Assembly (NCBI GenBank): GCA_963747735.1 | Contig: CAVVGE010000005.1 | Location: 633,931 to 697,930 of the forward strand | From: AP-15 sp963747735 | GTDB taxonomy: Bacteria > Pseudomonadota > Alphaproteobacteria > ATCC43930 > CGMCC-115725 | DNA: 64,000 nucleotides | Direction of reading: 5' to 3' | Part shown: positions 52,161 through 60,683 of the stretch, piece by piece | Layout of the letters: each line of letters opens with the position of its first letter | Numbering within the stretch: position 1 is the stretch's first letter | Position numbers and translations under genes: made by a program | Notes under the pieces: model-generated | Told to the model about the DNA's origin: nothing | The model's input: only the letters and a program-made list of their open reading frames with translations | Databases searched by the model: none

Positions 52161-53972
52161 ATGTCGGCGCCCCGCGCCGAGCCGGACGAGGGCTTCCGTT
52201 TCTATATCGAATCGGTCGCCCCGTTTCAGCAGCGCCGGCCGCGCGCCCTCAAGCACGGCCATACCTTCGCCGTGTTCGATCCGCGCGGCGACATCATCGG
52301 CGGCGACGGCAGCCCCGACGGCCTCTATTGCCGCGATACGCGTTTTTTGTCGCGCTGCGAGCTGCGCCTGAACGGCGGCCCGTTGCTGCTGCTCAGCTCC
52401 AACGTGCAGGAAGACAACGTCGCCCTGACGGTCGATCTCGCCAACCCCGACTATTTGTCTGCTACCGGCCGCGTGCTGTTGCGCGGCGAGCTGATCCATA
52501 TCAACCGCCGCAAATTCATCTGGCAGCACTGCTGCTACGAGCGGCTGCTCGTGCACAATTTCGACCTGGTGCCGCATTCGTTCGATCTCGCCGTTGAGTT
52601 CGGCTCGGATTTCGCCGATTTGTTCGAGGTGCGCGGGCAACAGCGGGCGCGCCGCGGGCGCCTCGCCGCGGAACGGCGCTCGGACAGCTCGGTCGCGCTG
52701 CGCTATTTCGGCCTCGACGGGGTCGAGCGGGTCACCGCGATCGACTTCTCACCGGCCCCCGAACGCCTCGACACCGCTTCCGCCCGGTTCGCGCGAACCC
52801 TGCAGCCGGGCGAAGCAATACGCATCGTATTGCGGATCGCCTGCGACGAGGCGGCGCCCGATCCCGACCTCACTCGGCGCTTCTACAGCTCGCTGCGCCT
52901 GGCACGGCGGACGATGCGGGCGACGAGCGGGCGCGCCGCCAGCTTTGAAAGCTCGAACTCGGTGTTCAACGAGCTCGCCCGCCGCTCGGTCGCCGACCTC
53001 TACATGCTGCTGACCGAGACCGAGCACGGCCCCTACCCGTTTGCCGGGATCCCCTGGTTCAACACGGTGTTCGGCCGCGACGGCATCGTGACCGCGCTGT
53101 TCGCTCTGTCGGTCGACCCGGCGATCGCCAAGGGGGTGCTGAATTTTCTCGCCGCGACCCAGGCGACCGAGACCGACCACGAGCGCGACGCCGAGCCCGG
53201 CAAGATCGTGCACGAGATGCGCGACGGCGAGATGGCGCGGCTCGGCGAGGTGCCGTTCGGGCGCTATTACGGCAGCGTCGATGCGACGCCGCTCTTTGTC
53301 GTGCTGCTCGGCGAATATTTCGCTCGCACCGGCGATCTCGCAACCGTGCGCGCGCGGTGGCCGAACGCCCTCGCTGCGCTCGATTGGATCGACCGCTATG
53401 GCGACCGCGACGGCGACGGGTTTGTCGAATACGCCCGGCAAAATGCCGAGGGGCTGGTCAACCAGGGCTGGAAGGATTCGCACGATGCGATCTTTCACGC
53501 CGATGGCCGGCTGGCCGAAGGGCCGATCGCGCTGTGCGAGGTGCAGGGCTATGTCTATGCCGCCAAGACCCATGCCGCGGCCCTCGCCAAAGCCTTGGGC
53601 GAGGCTGAGACCGCCGCCGCGCTCGCCAGCCAGGCCGAGGCGCTGCGCGCAAAATTCGAGGCGGCGTTCTGGTGCGAGGAGCTGTCGAGCTACGCGCTGG
53701 CGCTCGACGGCGCCAAGGAGCCGTGCCGGGTCGTCGCCTCGAATGCCGGGCACGCCCTCTTTAGCGGCATTGCCAGCCCCGAGCATGCCCGCCGGGTCGC
53801 CGACACCTTGCTCGGCATGGCGTCGTTTTCCGGCTGGGGCGTGCGCACGGTCGCGGTGTCGGCCGCGCGCTACAACCCGATGTCCTATCACAACGGCTCG
53901 GTCTGGCCGCACGACAACGCGCTGATCGCGCTCGGTTTCGCCCGCTACGGGCTAAAGCGCGAGGTGCTGCGC
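52161..53972 (+). CDS. Amylo-alpha-1,6-glucosidase-type enzyme, truncated at the foreign DNA junction
   Basis: The N-terminal glycogen-debranching domain (about residues 25-215; HTFAVFDPRGDIIGGDGSPD, GLYCRDTRFLSRCELRLNGG) is followed by an (alpha/alpha)6 catalytic domain: GPYPFAGIPWFNTVFGRDGI, then QGWKDSHDAIFHADGRLAEG and GVRTVAVSAARYNPMSYHNG. The last bacterial residues read GLKREVLR. After about 53,972 the sequence turns AT-rich and the frame ends 25 codons later in unrelated sequence. About 70-120 C-terminal residues are missing by comparison with the usual family length. Confidence 0.9.
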
Positions 53973-54157
53973 AATAGATTGAGAGCCCTTAACCTTAATC
54001 AAAGTAGGTTCAAAGCTGATATGGTGGAGAACGAATTTGTTATTTAAATTAAACACTGTTATTGATTGAAACCCATTAAGTTTACACTGTTAAGTTACAA
54101 CAATAGTCCAAGTTTTCCATACAAAACAGGAACTTTTTGTTGAACAATTTTTGGGAT

Positions 54158-54166
54158 TATATAAAG
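54158..54166 (+). promoter_or_regulatory. Candidate TATA box of the 5' LTR
   Basis: TATATAAAG at the expected distance upstream of a TCAATA start-like motif near 54,180. It sits in AT-rich sequence typical of a retroelement U3 region. The start site was not shown. Confidence 0.55.
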
Positions 54167-54276
54167 AGATTTTTCACATTTCAATAGGTTCTTAAGCCTC
54201 TACCGCGTTATCCGCGCTAAAACTAACCGCGTGTAGTTATTCCTACTAGTAACTACCGGGTTCTAGTAGAAGATCT

Positions 54277-54509
54277 GAAGTAAACTCCTGACGAAGGAAA
54301 ACCGAAATTCGAAGTACACTCTGTGGGAGCGAACGGATACTCTGAAGTAAATCCTCCCGGATTGAAACAGTTATCTGAAGAACTCTAGTGAGTGGAACAA
54401 GAATAGTACGGAGTACTCCAGGAGAGGAAACAGATATAGTTTAGATATTCTAGAGTAAGCCAGTACGCTGGAAAATCTAAGTACACGTTCGCGTGGAAGA
54501 AGAGAAGTA
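54277..54509 (+). repeat. Array of degenerate hairpin repeats in the leader
   Basis: A GAAGTA-like word recurs at 54,277, 54,311, 54,344, 54,377, 54,410, 54,452, 54,478 and 54,504. After most of them a short stem-loop follows, and the stems differ in sequence yet pair: CTC-TGTGG-GAG, AATCC-TCCC-GGATT, ACTC-TAGT-GAGT, CCAG-TACG-CTGG and CACG-TTCG-CGTG. Unit spacing is mostly 33-34 bases. Such covariation suggests a selected RNA structure, for example packaging or translation control, but this needs other copies of the element. Confidence 0.6.
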
Positions 54510-55173
54510 CGGTAAAAACTGATCGAAATAGAATTCGCTAGTAGAACTTATCCCGACCTGACTGGAAGGGACAAGGCCTCTGAATAAGCCGACAATCAAG
54601 TACTAACAAAGTACACAAACTTGCAGATATATTGTTGTATTAAGTACAACAGTATATCGTTCAGCCTGTGCCGCTACTCTGCACTGCTTTATGCGCAGTA
54701 GTCATCCGGACTACCAACTTAACAAGTACTGAGTACTAACAAAGTACAAAGTACAAAGATCGCCAACAAGTTGTTTGTTGAATTAATTCAACACTCAATC
54801 GGCAACTAAAAACAACACAAAAACAGTTCTCTTGAACAGAAGAACTTTGAGAAAATTTCTTTGGAAGCCAAAAGCTATCCAAAACCTTCGAGGGTTGCTG
54901 GTCAAATTCATTGCTGACCAACAATTCAGAAAATTCTTTTTCAAAAGATATTTTGACAAAGTCTCAATACGAAAAATTGATAAATAAACTCTAGAAAATA
55001 CTAAAAGACTTTAAAAGACAACTATGTTGTACTAACATGGTACACCTGGACTATTGATTTATTTTGATGCTGTAGGCTATATTTCTGTAGATTTATAAGC
55101 CTTATTTGTGTATTTATGTAAATTGATAGGCCTGAAATAAGCCACAATTACATAAGCCTGTTATAGTTATTCT

Positions 55174-57000
55174 ATGCCAGATAAGAAGCCTAAAGATTCC
55201 ACATCGCAGGCAACTGAAAAAGCTAAGGCAGAATTTCGTAGGCGTCCATCACAGAGCCTAGACAGTAGACAAAGACACTTGAAAACACTAGCAGACGAAG
55301 TAGAAGCAGAAAAGAAACGAAAGCTAGAAAAACAAAAGTTACAAGCAGAACAGCGTACAGCAAGAGCACAGAAACGTTCATTATCTAGAGATACACAGTC
55401 TGGTTCAACACCAGAAGGCAGTTTATCCAAACCACCTCACAAACCAAAATCAAAACCCGTCCCAGTACCCAAACCTATAGTAGGTACACTAAGACACACA
55501 AAATCCTACTCAAATCTAAACGTAACAAGTACACCACCAACAACTGCACAGTTAACAGGTGTTACAACAGACACACCACCACAGTCACCAGTTGTTACAG
55601 AAGACGAAGTCTTTGATTTGTCAGAGAGTATACACGAGTTCAAAATAAGTCAAGAGAACATAAGTTCAACAGTTGACACAATACTAGAAGTATCAAACAT
55701 TGAACAAAACATATCTTCTGAAACAGAACAGTCAGAAACAAATAGTAACGCAGAACAAAACACATCGACAGACACAAAATACACAGAAGCTGCTGATCAA
55801 TCACAGGCCAGTTCAGACTATTCACATACAACGGAGCAACCGTCAGAAGGCTCAGTGGAGCCACCTACAGTAGACATCGAGGCAGAAAACATACAGAAAC
55901 AGAAAGAAGCACAGGACAAACACGAACAGGAAAAACTAGCAGATACAATCACACAACTCATAAACAGAAACAACGAAACAAAACGGGAAATCAGAGAACA
56001 AGAAAAACAGTTAAAACAGTTTCAGGGAAACCAGGCTGTCCTAACAGACATACACTTGCTGACAGACGTACCCACTACACTAGAAGGTCTACAACAACAA
56101 GAACAGGAGTTAGCTAAAGCTCTAAAAACACAAGAGTTAAAAGTCACAAAGATCAAACTAGATCGTCTACAAAAACAACAAGAAGAACAGGAAGAGATAG
56201 ACGCTCTCCTACTTAACAACAGTACACTAAAACAACAGATTAGACACATTAATCTACAGTTACGAGCTCTAGACGGTCCAACAGCTGAACAGGCAAACGA
56301 AAATCTATTAACACTACAACCAGATACAAAAGACGAGTTAGTAGATCAAGCTGCTGAACTAACTTCAGTAATCAAACAATTTCAAGCAAAAATAGACAAA
56401 CTTCAACAAGACAAAGACGATCAACACCAACAGCAACTCATAGACGACGCACAAAAAGAACAAGACAGATTACAGGCAGAACAAAACAGGTTACAACAAG
56501 AACAAGAAGCTAAAGACAAAGCGAAACAAGAACACGATCAGTTAGTTGCTAACGTTAACAAGGCAACAGAAGCATTACAGGCAGCACAACTACAAAAGCA
56601 ACAACTTGAACAACAAGCCAAACAGGCTGCACAAAACGCTGCTGACGCAAAATTCATACAAGACAAATTTGATCTAGAAACTCTACAGGCTGAACAAGCC
56701 CTACAAGACGCACAAACACTGAAAGATAACTTGCTTGCACAGCAACAAAACTATACACAAAACCAAACCTCAACACAACAAAATCCTGTACAACCACCTA
56801 CCCAACAAATCCCAAGCGTAACACAACACCGGCATCAACAACAACCGCTACACCATCTAGCTCAGCGGCGACTGGAACTTTTCCTCCGTCTTTCACAAAG
56901 GCCTCCACAGCACCGCTATCTGGAGCATTCGTATCACACCAACAGTCCTCTTCAGGGACACACTCAAGCAGCTCTCAGGCAGCAAATACAAAGCGAGTAA
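55174..57000 (+). CDS. Coiled-coil N-terminal Gag-like ORF
   Basis: A 608-codon frame. The N-terminus is basic (RRRPSQSLDSRQRHLKTLA), the middle (about 100-250) is Ser/Thr-rich, and residues about 240-530 form long glutamine- and glutamate-rich coiled coils (KLQQDKDDQHQQQLIDDAQK and similar). The meaningful reading appears to switch to frame 0 near 56,815 (TTTATPSSSAATGTFPPSF, leading without a stop into gag). Thus this ORF is probably the N-terminal part of a very long Gag, linked by a -1 frame change or separated by an indel. No canonical slippery heptamer was seen in the overlap (56,730-57,000). Confidence 0.7.
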   Translation: MPDKKPKDSTSQATEKAKAEFRRRPSQSLDSRQRHLKTLADEVEAEKKRKLEKQKLQAEQRTARAQKRSLSRDTQSGSTPEGSLSKPPHKPKSKPVPVPKPIVGTLRHTKSYSNLNVTSTPPTTAQLTGVTTDTPPQSPVVTEDEVFDLSESIHEFKISQENISSTVDTILEVSNIEQNISSETEQSETNSNAEQNTSTDTKYTEAADQSQASSDYSHTTEQPSEGSVEPPTVDIEAENIQKQKEAQDKHEQEKLADTITQLINRNNETKREIREQEKQLKQFQGNQAVLTDIHLLTDVPTTLEGLQQQEQELAKALKTQELKVTKIKLDRLQKQQEEQEEIDALLLNNSTLKQQIRHINLQLRALDGPTAEQANENLLTLQPDTKDELVDQAAELTSVIKQFQAKIDKLQQDKDDQHQQQLIDDAQKEQDRLQAEQNRLQQEQEAKDKAKQEHDQLVANVNKATEALQAAQLQKQQLEQQAKQAAQNAADAKFIQDKFDLETLQAEQALQDAQTLKDNLLAQQQNYTQNQTSTQQNPVQPPTQQIPSVTQHRHQQQPLHHLAQRRLELFLRLSQRPPQHRYLEHSYHTNSPLQGHTQAALRQQIQSE

Positions 57001-57011
57001 ACACCGACGAC

Positions 57012-58082
57012 ATGGCCAACTCACTCATACCAGGTAAGTTTGCTGGCATGGTCAACGAAAGAGCTGATCTCTGGATCGCTGATCTGGAAGCATGGCTGAC
57101 ATTCAAAGGTGTCGACGAGAAAAACAAGGTCGATAGCGTCCCGTTACTCTTAAAAGGATCGGCAAGAATTTGGTTTGATGCCATCGACAAAAAGGATAAG
57201 GACTCTTTCCCAAAGTTCAAAGCACTGTTCATCGAAAGGTTCAAAAGAGATGAAACTACAAGATGGAAAGATGTCAGCGACATCTGGAATACAACGCAAA
57301 AACCAGAGCAGTCAGTCGAAGAGTTCATCACAGAGATGGAGCAGAAAGGTCTGATGGCCAAAGCAATTCCTCAAGACTTGAAATACGCAATCATGAACGG
57401 GGTGAAGCCATACCTCCGACAAGCCTTACTAGCTGCAAAGTCCACAAACACTCTTGAAGAAATCCGTCAGTTCGCCATCGCTGTCGAAGCCGCAGAAGGT
57501 ACAACACAACCTACCAACCTAGCCTCCTTGACGCGTGCCTTGGAAAGGTTGGAAACCAAATTCGACAGTATGCATGTTAACCAAATCCAAGCGGCGACAG
57601 TCCCAACAACACAACCAACAGGTGAACAACAACAAACACAATCTTACAGTCAACCATACAACCAACAACCAAGACAAAATAATAACAATAGACAACAACA
57701 AGGTCGTTACAACAACCAAAATGGAAACCAGCGAAACAGACAACAGAATAGACAGCAAAATTCAAACGGTTACCAGCAAAACAATCGAACACAAAACAAC
57801 AACGGACAAAGACAACAACAGAGACAAAACAGTCAGCAAGGACAACAACGAGAGTGGACAAACAGTGGACAACAACAACAACAAAACACACAACAACCAA
57901 ATCAAACACCGCAAAGGCAAAATCAAGGTCAAACGCCAGAACTCTGCACGTTCTGTAGTCGACCATGGCATCAGCGTAGAGCTGACTGTCCAGCCTTCAA
58001 TGAAACATGTTACAGATGTCAGCGTAGAGGTCACTTCTCTAACAGCTGTAGAGCAGTTCAGGCTGTTCCAAACCAACAATAG
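57012..58082 (+). CDS. gag: Gag (capsid and nucleocapsid)
   Basis: A 356-residue product from ATG 57012 in good context (GACATGG). Residues about 20-160 form a retrotransposon gag capsid domain (ERADLWIADLEAWLTFKGVD, then GSARIWFDAI). A glutamine/asparagine-rich linker leads to two zinc knuckles: CTFC-x4-H-x5-C (about 312-326, one residue longer than normal) and CYRC-x4-H-x4-C (about 334-347, canonical). It ends at UAG 58080-58082. The frame is also open upstream of the ATG back to 56,730, so a longer Gag is possible. Confidence 0.88.
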   Translation: MANSLIPGKFAGMVNERADLWIADLEAWLTFKGVDEKNKVDSVPLLLKGSARIWFDAIDKKDKDSFPKFKALFIERFKRDETTRWKDVSDIWNTTQKPEQSVEEFITEMEQKGLMAKAIPQDLKYAIMNGVKPYLRQALLAAKSTNTLEEIRQFAIAVEAAEGTTQPTNLASLTRALERLETKFDSMHVNQIQAATVPTTQPTGEQQQTQSYSQPYNQQPRQNNNNRQQQGRYNNQNGNQRNRQQNRQQNSNGYQQNNRTQNNNGQRQQQRQNSQQGQQREWTNSGQQQQQNTQQPNQTPQRQNQGQTPELCTFCSRPWHQRRADCPAFNETCYRCQRRGHFSNSCRAVQAVPNQQ

Positions 58083-58172
58083 CAGGCCTGGCCCGCTGGA
58101 CAGCAGGGAACAGGGACCAGCGGTAGCCATCAGCTAGTACACACTGTTCCTCCTGCATACAATGTTTGCCAC
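58080..58172 (+). other. UAG stop and open in-frame link from gag to pol (readthrough candidate)
   Basis: The gag stop reads CAA CAA TAG CAG GCC. From the next codon to the ATG of pol at 58173 there is no stop, and frame and phase are the same as in gag. Gag-pol would therefore be made by reading through one UAG, as in gammaretroviruses. The CAR codon after the stop resembles the tobamovirus-type readthrough context, although the following YYA is absent. Confidence 0.7.
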
Positions 58173-60683
58173 ATGATAGTAAAAGTGAAAGGGAACCCCA
58201 CTAAAGCGCTCATTGATTCGGGAGCCGCCTTTTCATGTTGCTCATTAATATTTGCTGAGAAAAATGAGTTTAATATTTTTCCTTTAAGGGTGGGAGATTT
58301 AAAAACATTAACTACTGCGAGTGGGAGTCATTTAAACATAAGGGGTAAAGCCATCGTAACAATGACTTTACAAGGACAAGAACAAGACATAGAATGTTAC
58401 GTCTTGGAAAAACTAAGTCAGTCTTTTATTGTAGGAAATGATTTTCTACTCGAAACAAAAGCAAAATTAGATTTTGGACTAAGAGAAATTTGGTTTTATG
58501 ATGACACAGTCTGTCTGAGACTATTTGATAATACTTTGACAGTACCATTAATAGCAACTTTGAGAAGAACAGTTCTTCCCCCACGGTCAGAAACTCTGGT
58601 TCCTACCAGAATGTCTAGATGCATAAATGAGGAGGTGGCACTCATTGAACCCTTACCCATGCAGGACGACCAAAGGTACGTTGTAGCACGTACTCTGGTA
58701 AAGCCTTTTCGAAACAGAACTTTTTGTAGAATTGCAAATCCCACGAATCAAAATATTTATTTAAAAAGAAACTGGAAATTGGCTAGTTTAGATACAGATT
58801 TAGAAACGGACAGCATATCAGTCATTGAAAGTAACGAAGAACGGTCTTACAGTCAATACAACGATGTACCACAAACACAAAGAACAACACACTCACAACA
58901 TTACAAACAACAAAACAGAGACACACGACGAGATCAGATAAACGAGTCAAACAACAAGGTGAGTGAACAAGCAACACGCAAATATACGTTTGAAGAGCTG
59001 GGAATTGAACTTGACAGACCAGACTTGTCTCAGGAAGACCGCCAAAAATTTGTCGATTTGATAAATGAATTTGGGGATTGTTTTGCGAAAAATTTGAACG
59101 ATTTAGTAGGAACAAAATTGCTCATGCATAAAATAGACACAGGTGATGCACCACCAGTCAGTCGCAAACCTTACAAGTGCAGCCCTGAAGCTCAGAGAGA
59201 AATTACGCGACAGGTAAATCAAATGTTGGAAGCAGACATTATCGAGCCGAGCTGCTCCCCCTGGCGCAGCGCTGTCATTTTGGTGAAAAAGCCCCCGAAC
59301 CCCGATGGTAGCCCTAATTACAGATTCTGTATTGATTATAGAGCTTTAAATAAGGTTACCAAGATGGCGTCATGTAGCATGCCGTTAATCGATGACGTCA
59401 TCACTGCCGTCACCGATGCAAAGGCGAAAGTCTATTCCTTGATCGATTTACGTAGTGGGTATAATCAACAGTTTCTGGACTCACAAGAGTCAAGGGATAG
59501 GTCAGCTTTTGTCTGTCAAGGTCAACAGTTTGCTTTTAAACGTACAAGTTTCGGTTTGGCCACTGCGCCAAGTTCATTCCAACTGTTAATGAATAAAATG
59601 CTGCAAGGACTAACACTCAAAATTTGCGTGTGCTACTTAGATGATATTTTGTGTTTTTCCCCAGACATAAATCAGCACATAAAAGACTTAACACAGATCT
59701 TTACACGCTTCAGACAACACAATATCAAAGCGCACAGTTCTAAGACACATTTGGGTCTTTCTCGCTTAAAATTTTTAGGTTACATTTTGAGCGAAAAAGG
59801 TCTGGAGATAGATCCTGAACGGATTGAGAAATTAAAAGCCTGGCCACGCCCACAAAACGTAAAACAGGTCCGCAGTCTTATCGGATTCGCAACTTTCTGT
59901 AGAAAGCACGTTCCCGCCTTCTCAAGGATCTGTGGACCACTCTACAATCTGACGAAACACGACACTCCCTGGCAGTGGGGTGAAAAAGAAGAAAATGCAT
60001 TCATAGAACTTCGAAATCGAATTTCCTCACCACCAATCCTGGCTCTTCCTCAGTGCGACAAATCCTTTAGAATTTACACAGACGCATCCGGAACAGCAGT
60101 GGCCTGGATTTTAGCCCAGGTACAGGAGGATAACAAGGAGCATGTAATTGCAGTCGGATCGAAAACACTCCGCGGAGCACAGCTGAAATATCCTATAAGT
60201 GAGCTCGAGTGTCTGGCACTTGTAGAAGCTCTCCGTGCAAACCGACATCTCCTCTCTAACAATGTTGTACATGATTGTTATTCTGATCATATCTGTTTGA
60301 CGTACTTAAATAATCTCAGATTCTCGTCTAATCCACGTCTGTACCGCATGAGTCTATTTTGTGACGGATTCCGCATCAATATCCATTATAAAAAGGGTTC
60401 TGAAAATTTGGCCAGCGACGCTTTGACACGAATTCCTATCGCAGAGACTCCAAATGATCCAACTCTAGTTGATCAAGAAGACGAGATTGCAGAAGAAACC
60501 GTCGTTTTCAATATAAACGGAAGTCAGAGTGAAGTCGTGACAGAAGACGAAATCGAAGACAGGTCTGTCACAGAAGCAGCAGACACATACACAGAATACC
60601 ATTTCTTTTACAATGACTCTACAACACAAACAGAAACCATCAAACAACACACAAGACAGAGACACTACTGTAGAGACAGATGA
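58173..60683 (+). CDS. pol: Pol: protease, reverse transcriptase, RNase H
   Basis: An 836-codon frame in phase with gag. Protease: ALIDSGAAFSCCS (catalytic Asp 15) with the late IVGNDFL motif. RT (about 380-560): CIDYRALNKVTK, SLIDLRSGYNQ (first Asp), FKRTSFGLATAPSSFQ and YLDDIL (about 488-493, catalytic Asp pair). A connection domain follows (LIGFATFCRKHVPAFSRICG). RNase H begins near 634 with IYTDASGTAVAWIL and continues with SELECLALVEAL. All catalytic residues look intact. Integrase is in the next ORF, offset by +1. Confidence 0.93.
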   Translation: MIVKVKGNPTKALIDSGAAFSCCSLIFAEKNEFNIFPLRVGDLKTLTTASGSHLNIRGKAIVTMTLQGQEQDIECYVLEKLSQSFIVGNDFLLETKAKLDFGLREIWFYDDTVCLRLFDNTLTVPLIATLRRTVLPPRSETLVPTRMSRCINEEVALIEPLPMQDDQRYVVARTLVKPFRNRTFCRIANPTNQNIYLKRNWKLASLDTDLETDSISVIESNEERSYSQYNDVPQTQRTTHSQHYKQQNRDTRRDQINESNNKVSEQATRKYTFEELGIELDRPDLSQEDRQKFVDLINEFGDCFAKNLNDLVGTKLLMHKIDTGDAPPVSRKPYKCSPEAQREITRQVNQMLEADIIEPSCSPWRSAVILVKKPPNPDGSPNYRFCIDYRALNKVTKMASCSMPLIDDVITAVTDAKAKVYSLIDLRSGYNQQFLDSQESRDRSAFVCQGQQFAFKRTSFGLATAPSSFQLLMNKMLQGLTLKICVCYLDDILCFSPDINQHIKDLTQIFTRFRQHNIKAHSSKTHLGLSRLKFLGYILSEKGLEIDPERIEKLKAWPRPQNVKQVRSLIGFATFCRKHVPAFSRICGPLYNLTKHDTPWQWGEKEENAFIELRNRISSPPILALPQCDKSFRIYTDASGTAVAWILAQVQEDNKEHVIAVGSKTLRGAQLKYPISELECLALVEALRANRHLLSNNVVHDCYSDHICLTYLNNLRFSSNPRLYRMSLFCDGFRINIHYKKGSENLASDALTRIPIAETPNDPTLVDQEDEIAEETVVFNINGSQSEVVTEDEIEDRSVTEAADTYTEYHFFYNDSTTQTETIKQHTRQRHYCRDR

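Larger units (their letters stand above)
53973..55173 (+). other. 5' untranslated/LTR-leader region of the retroelement
   Basis: About 1.2 kb without a supportable gene. It contains a TATA element at 54,158, a hairpin array at 54,277-54,509, and a stem CTACTAG/CTAGTAG around 54,243-54,269. The segment GTACTAACAAAGTAC occurs twice, at about 54,601 and 54,734. The LTR left end may be at one of the TGTTA sequences near 54,057 or 54,090, or at the junction, but none can be proved without the 3' copy. Confidence 0.6.

Noticed and set aside
54600..55035. TACTAAC words as intron branch points
   Set aside because: Three copies occur, but no matching donor and acceptor pair could be assigned, and they belong to a longer repeated word.
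53973..55173. tRNA primer-binding site and exact LTR ends
   Set aside because: I found no convincing 12-18 base match to a tRNA 3' end (such as TGGCGACCGT or similar) and the 3' LTR is outside the window, so no ends are claimed.
56730..57000. Canonical -1 slippery heptamer joining the coiled-coil ORF to gag
   Set aside because: No X-XXY-YYZ in the correct phase is present in the part of the overlap that I read codon by codon.
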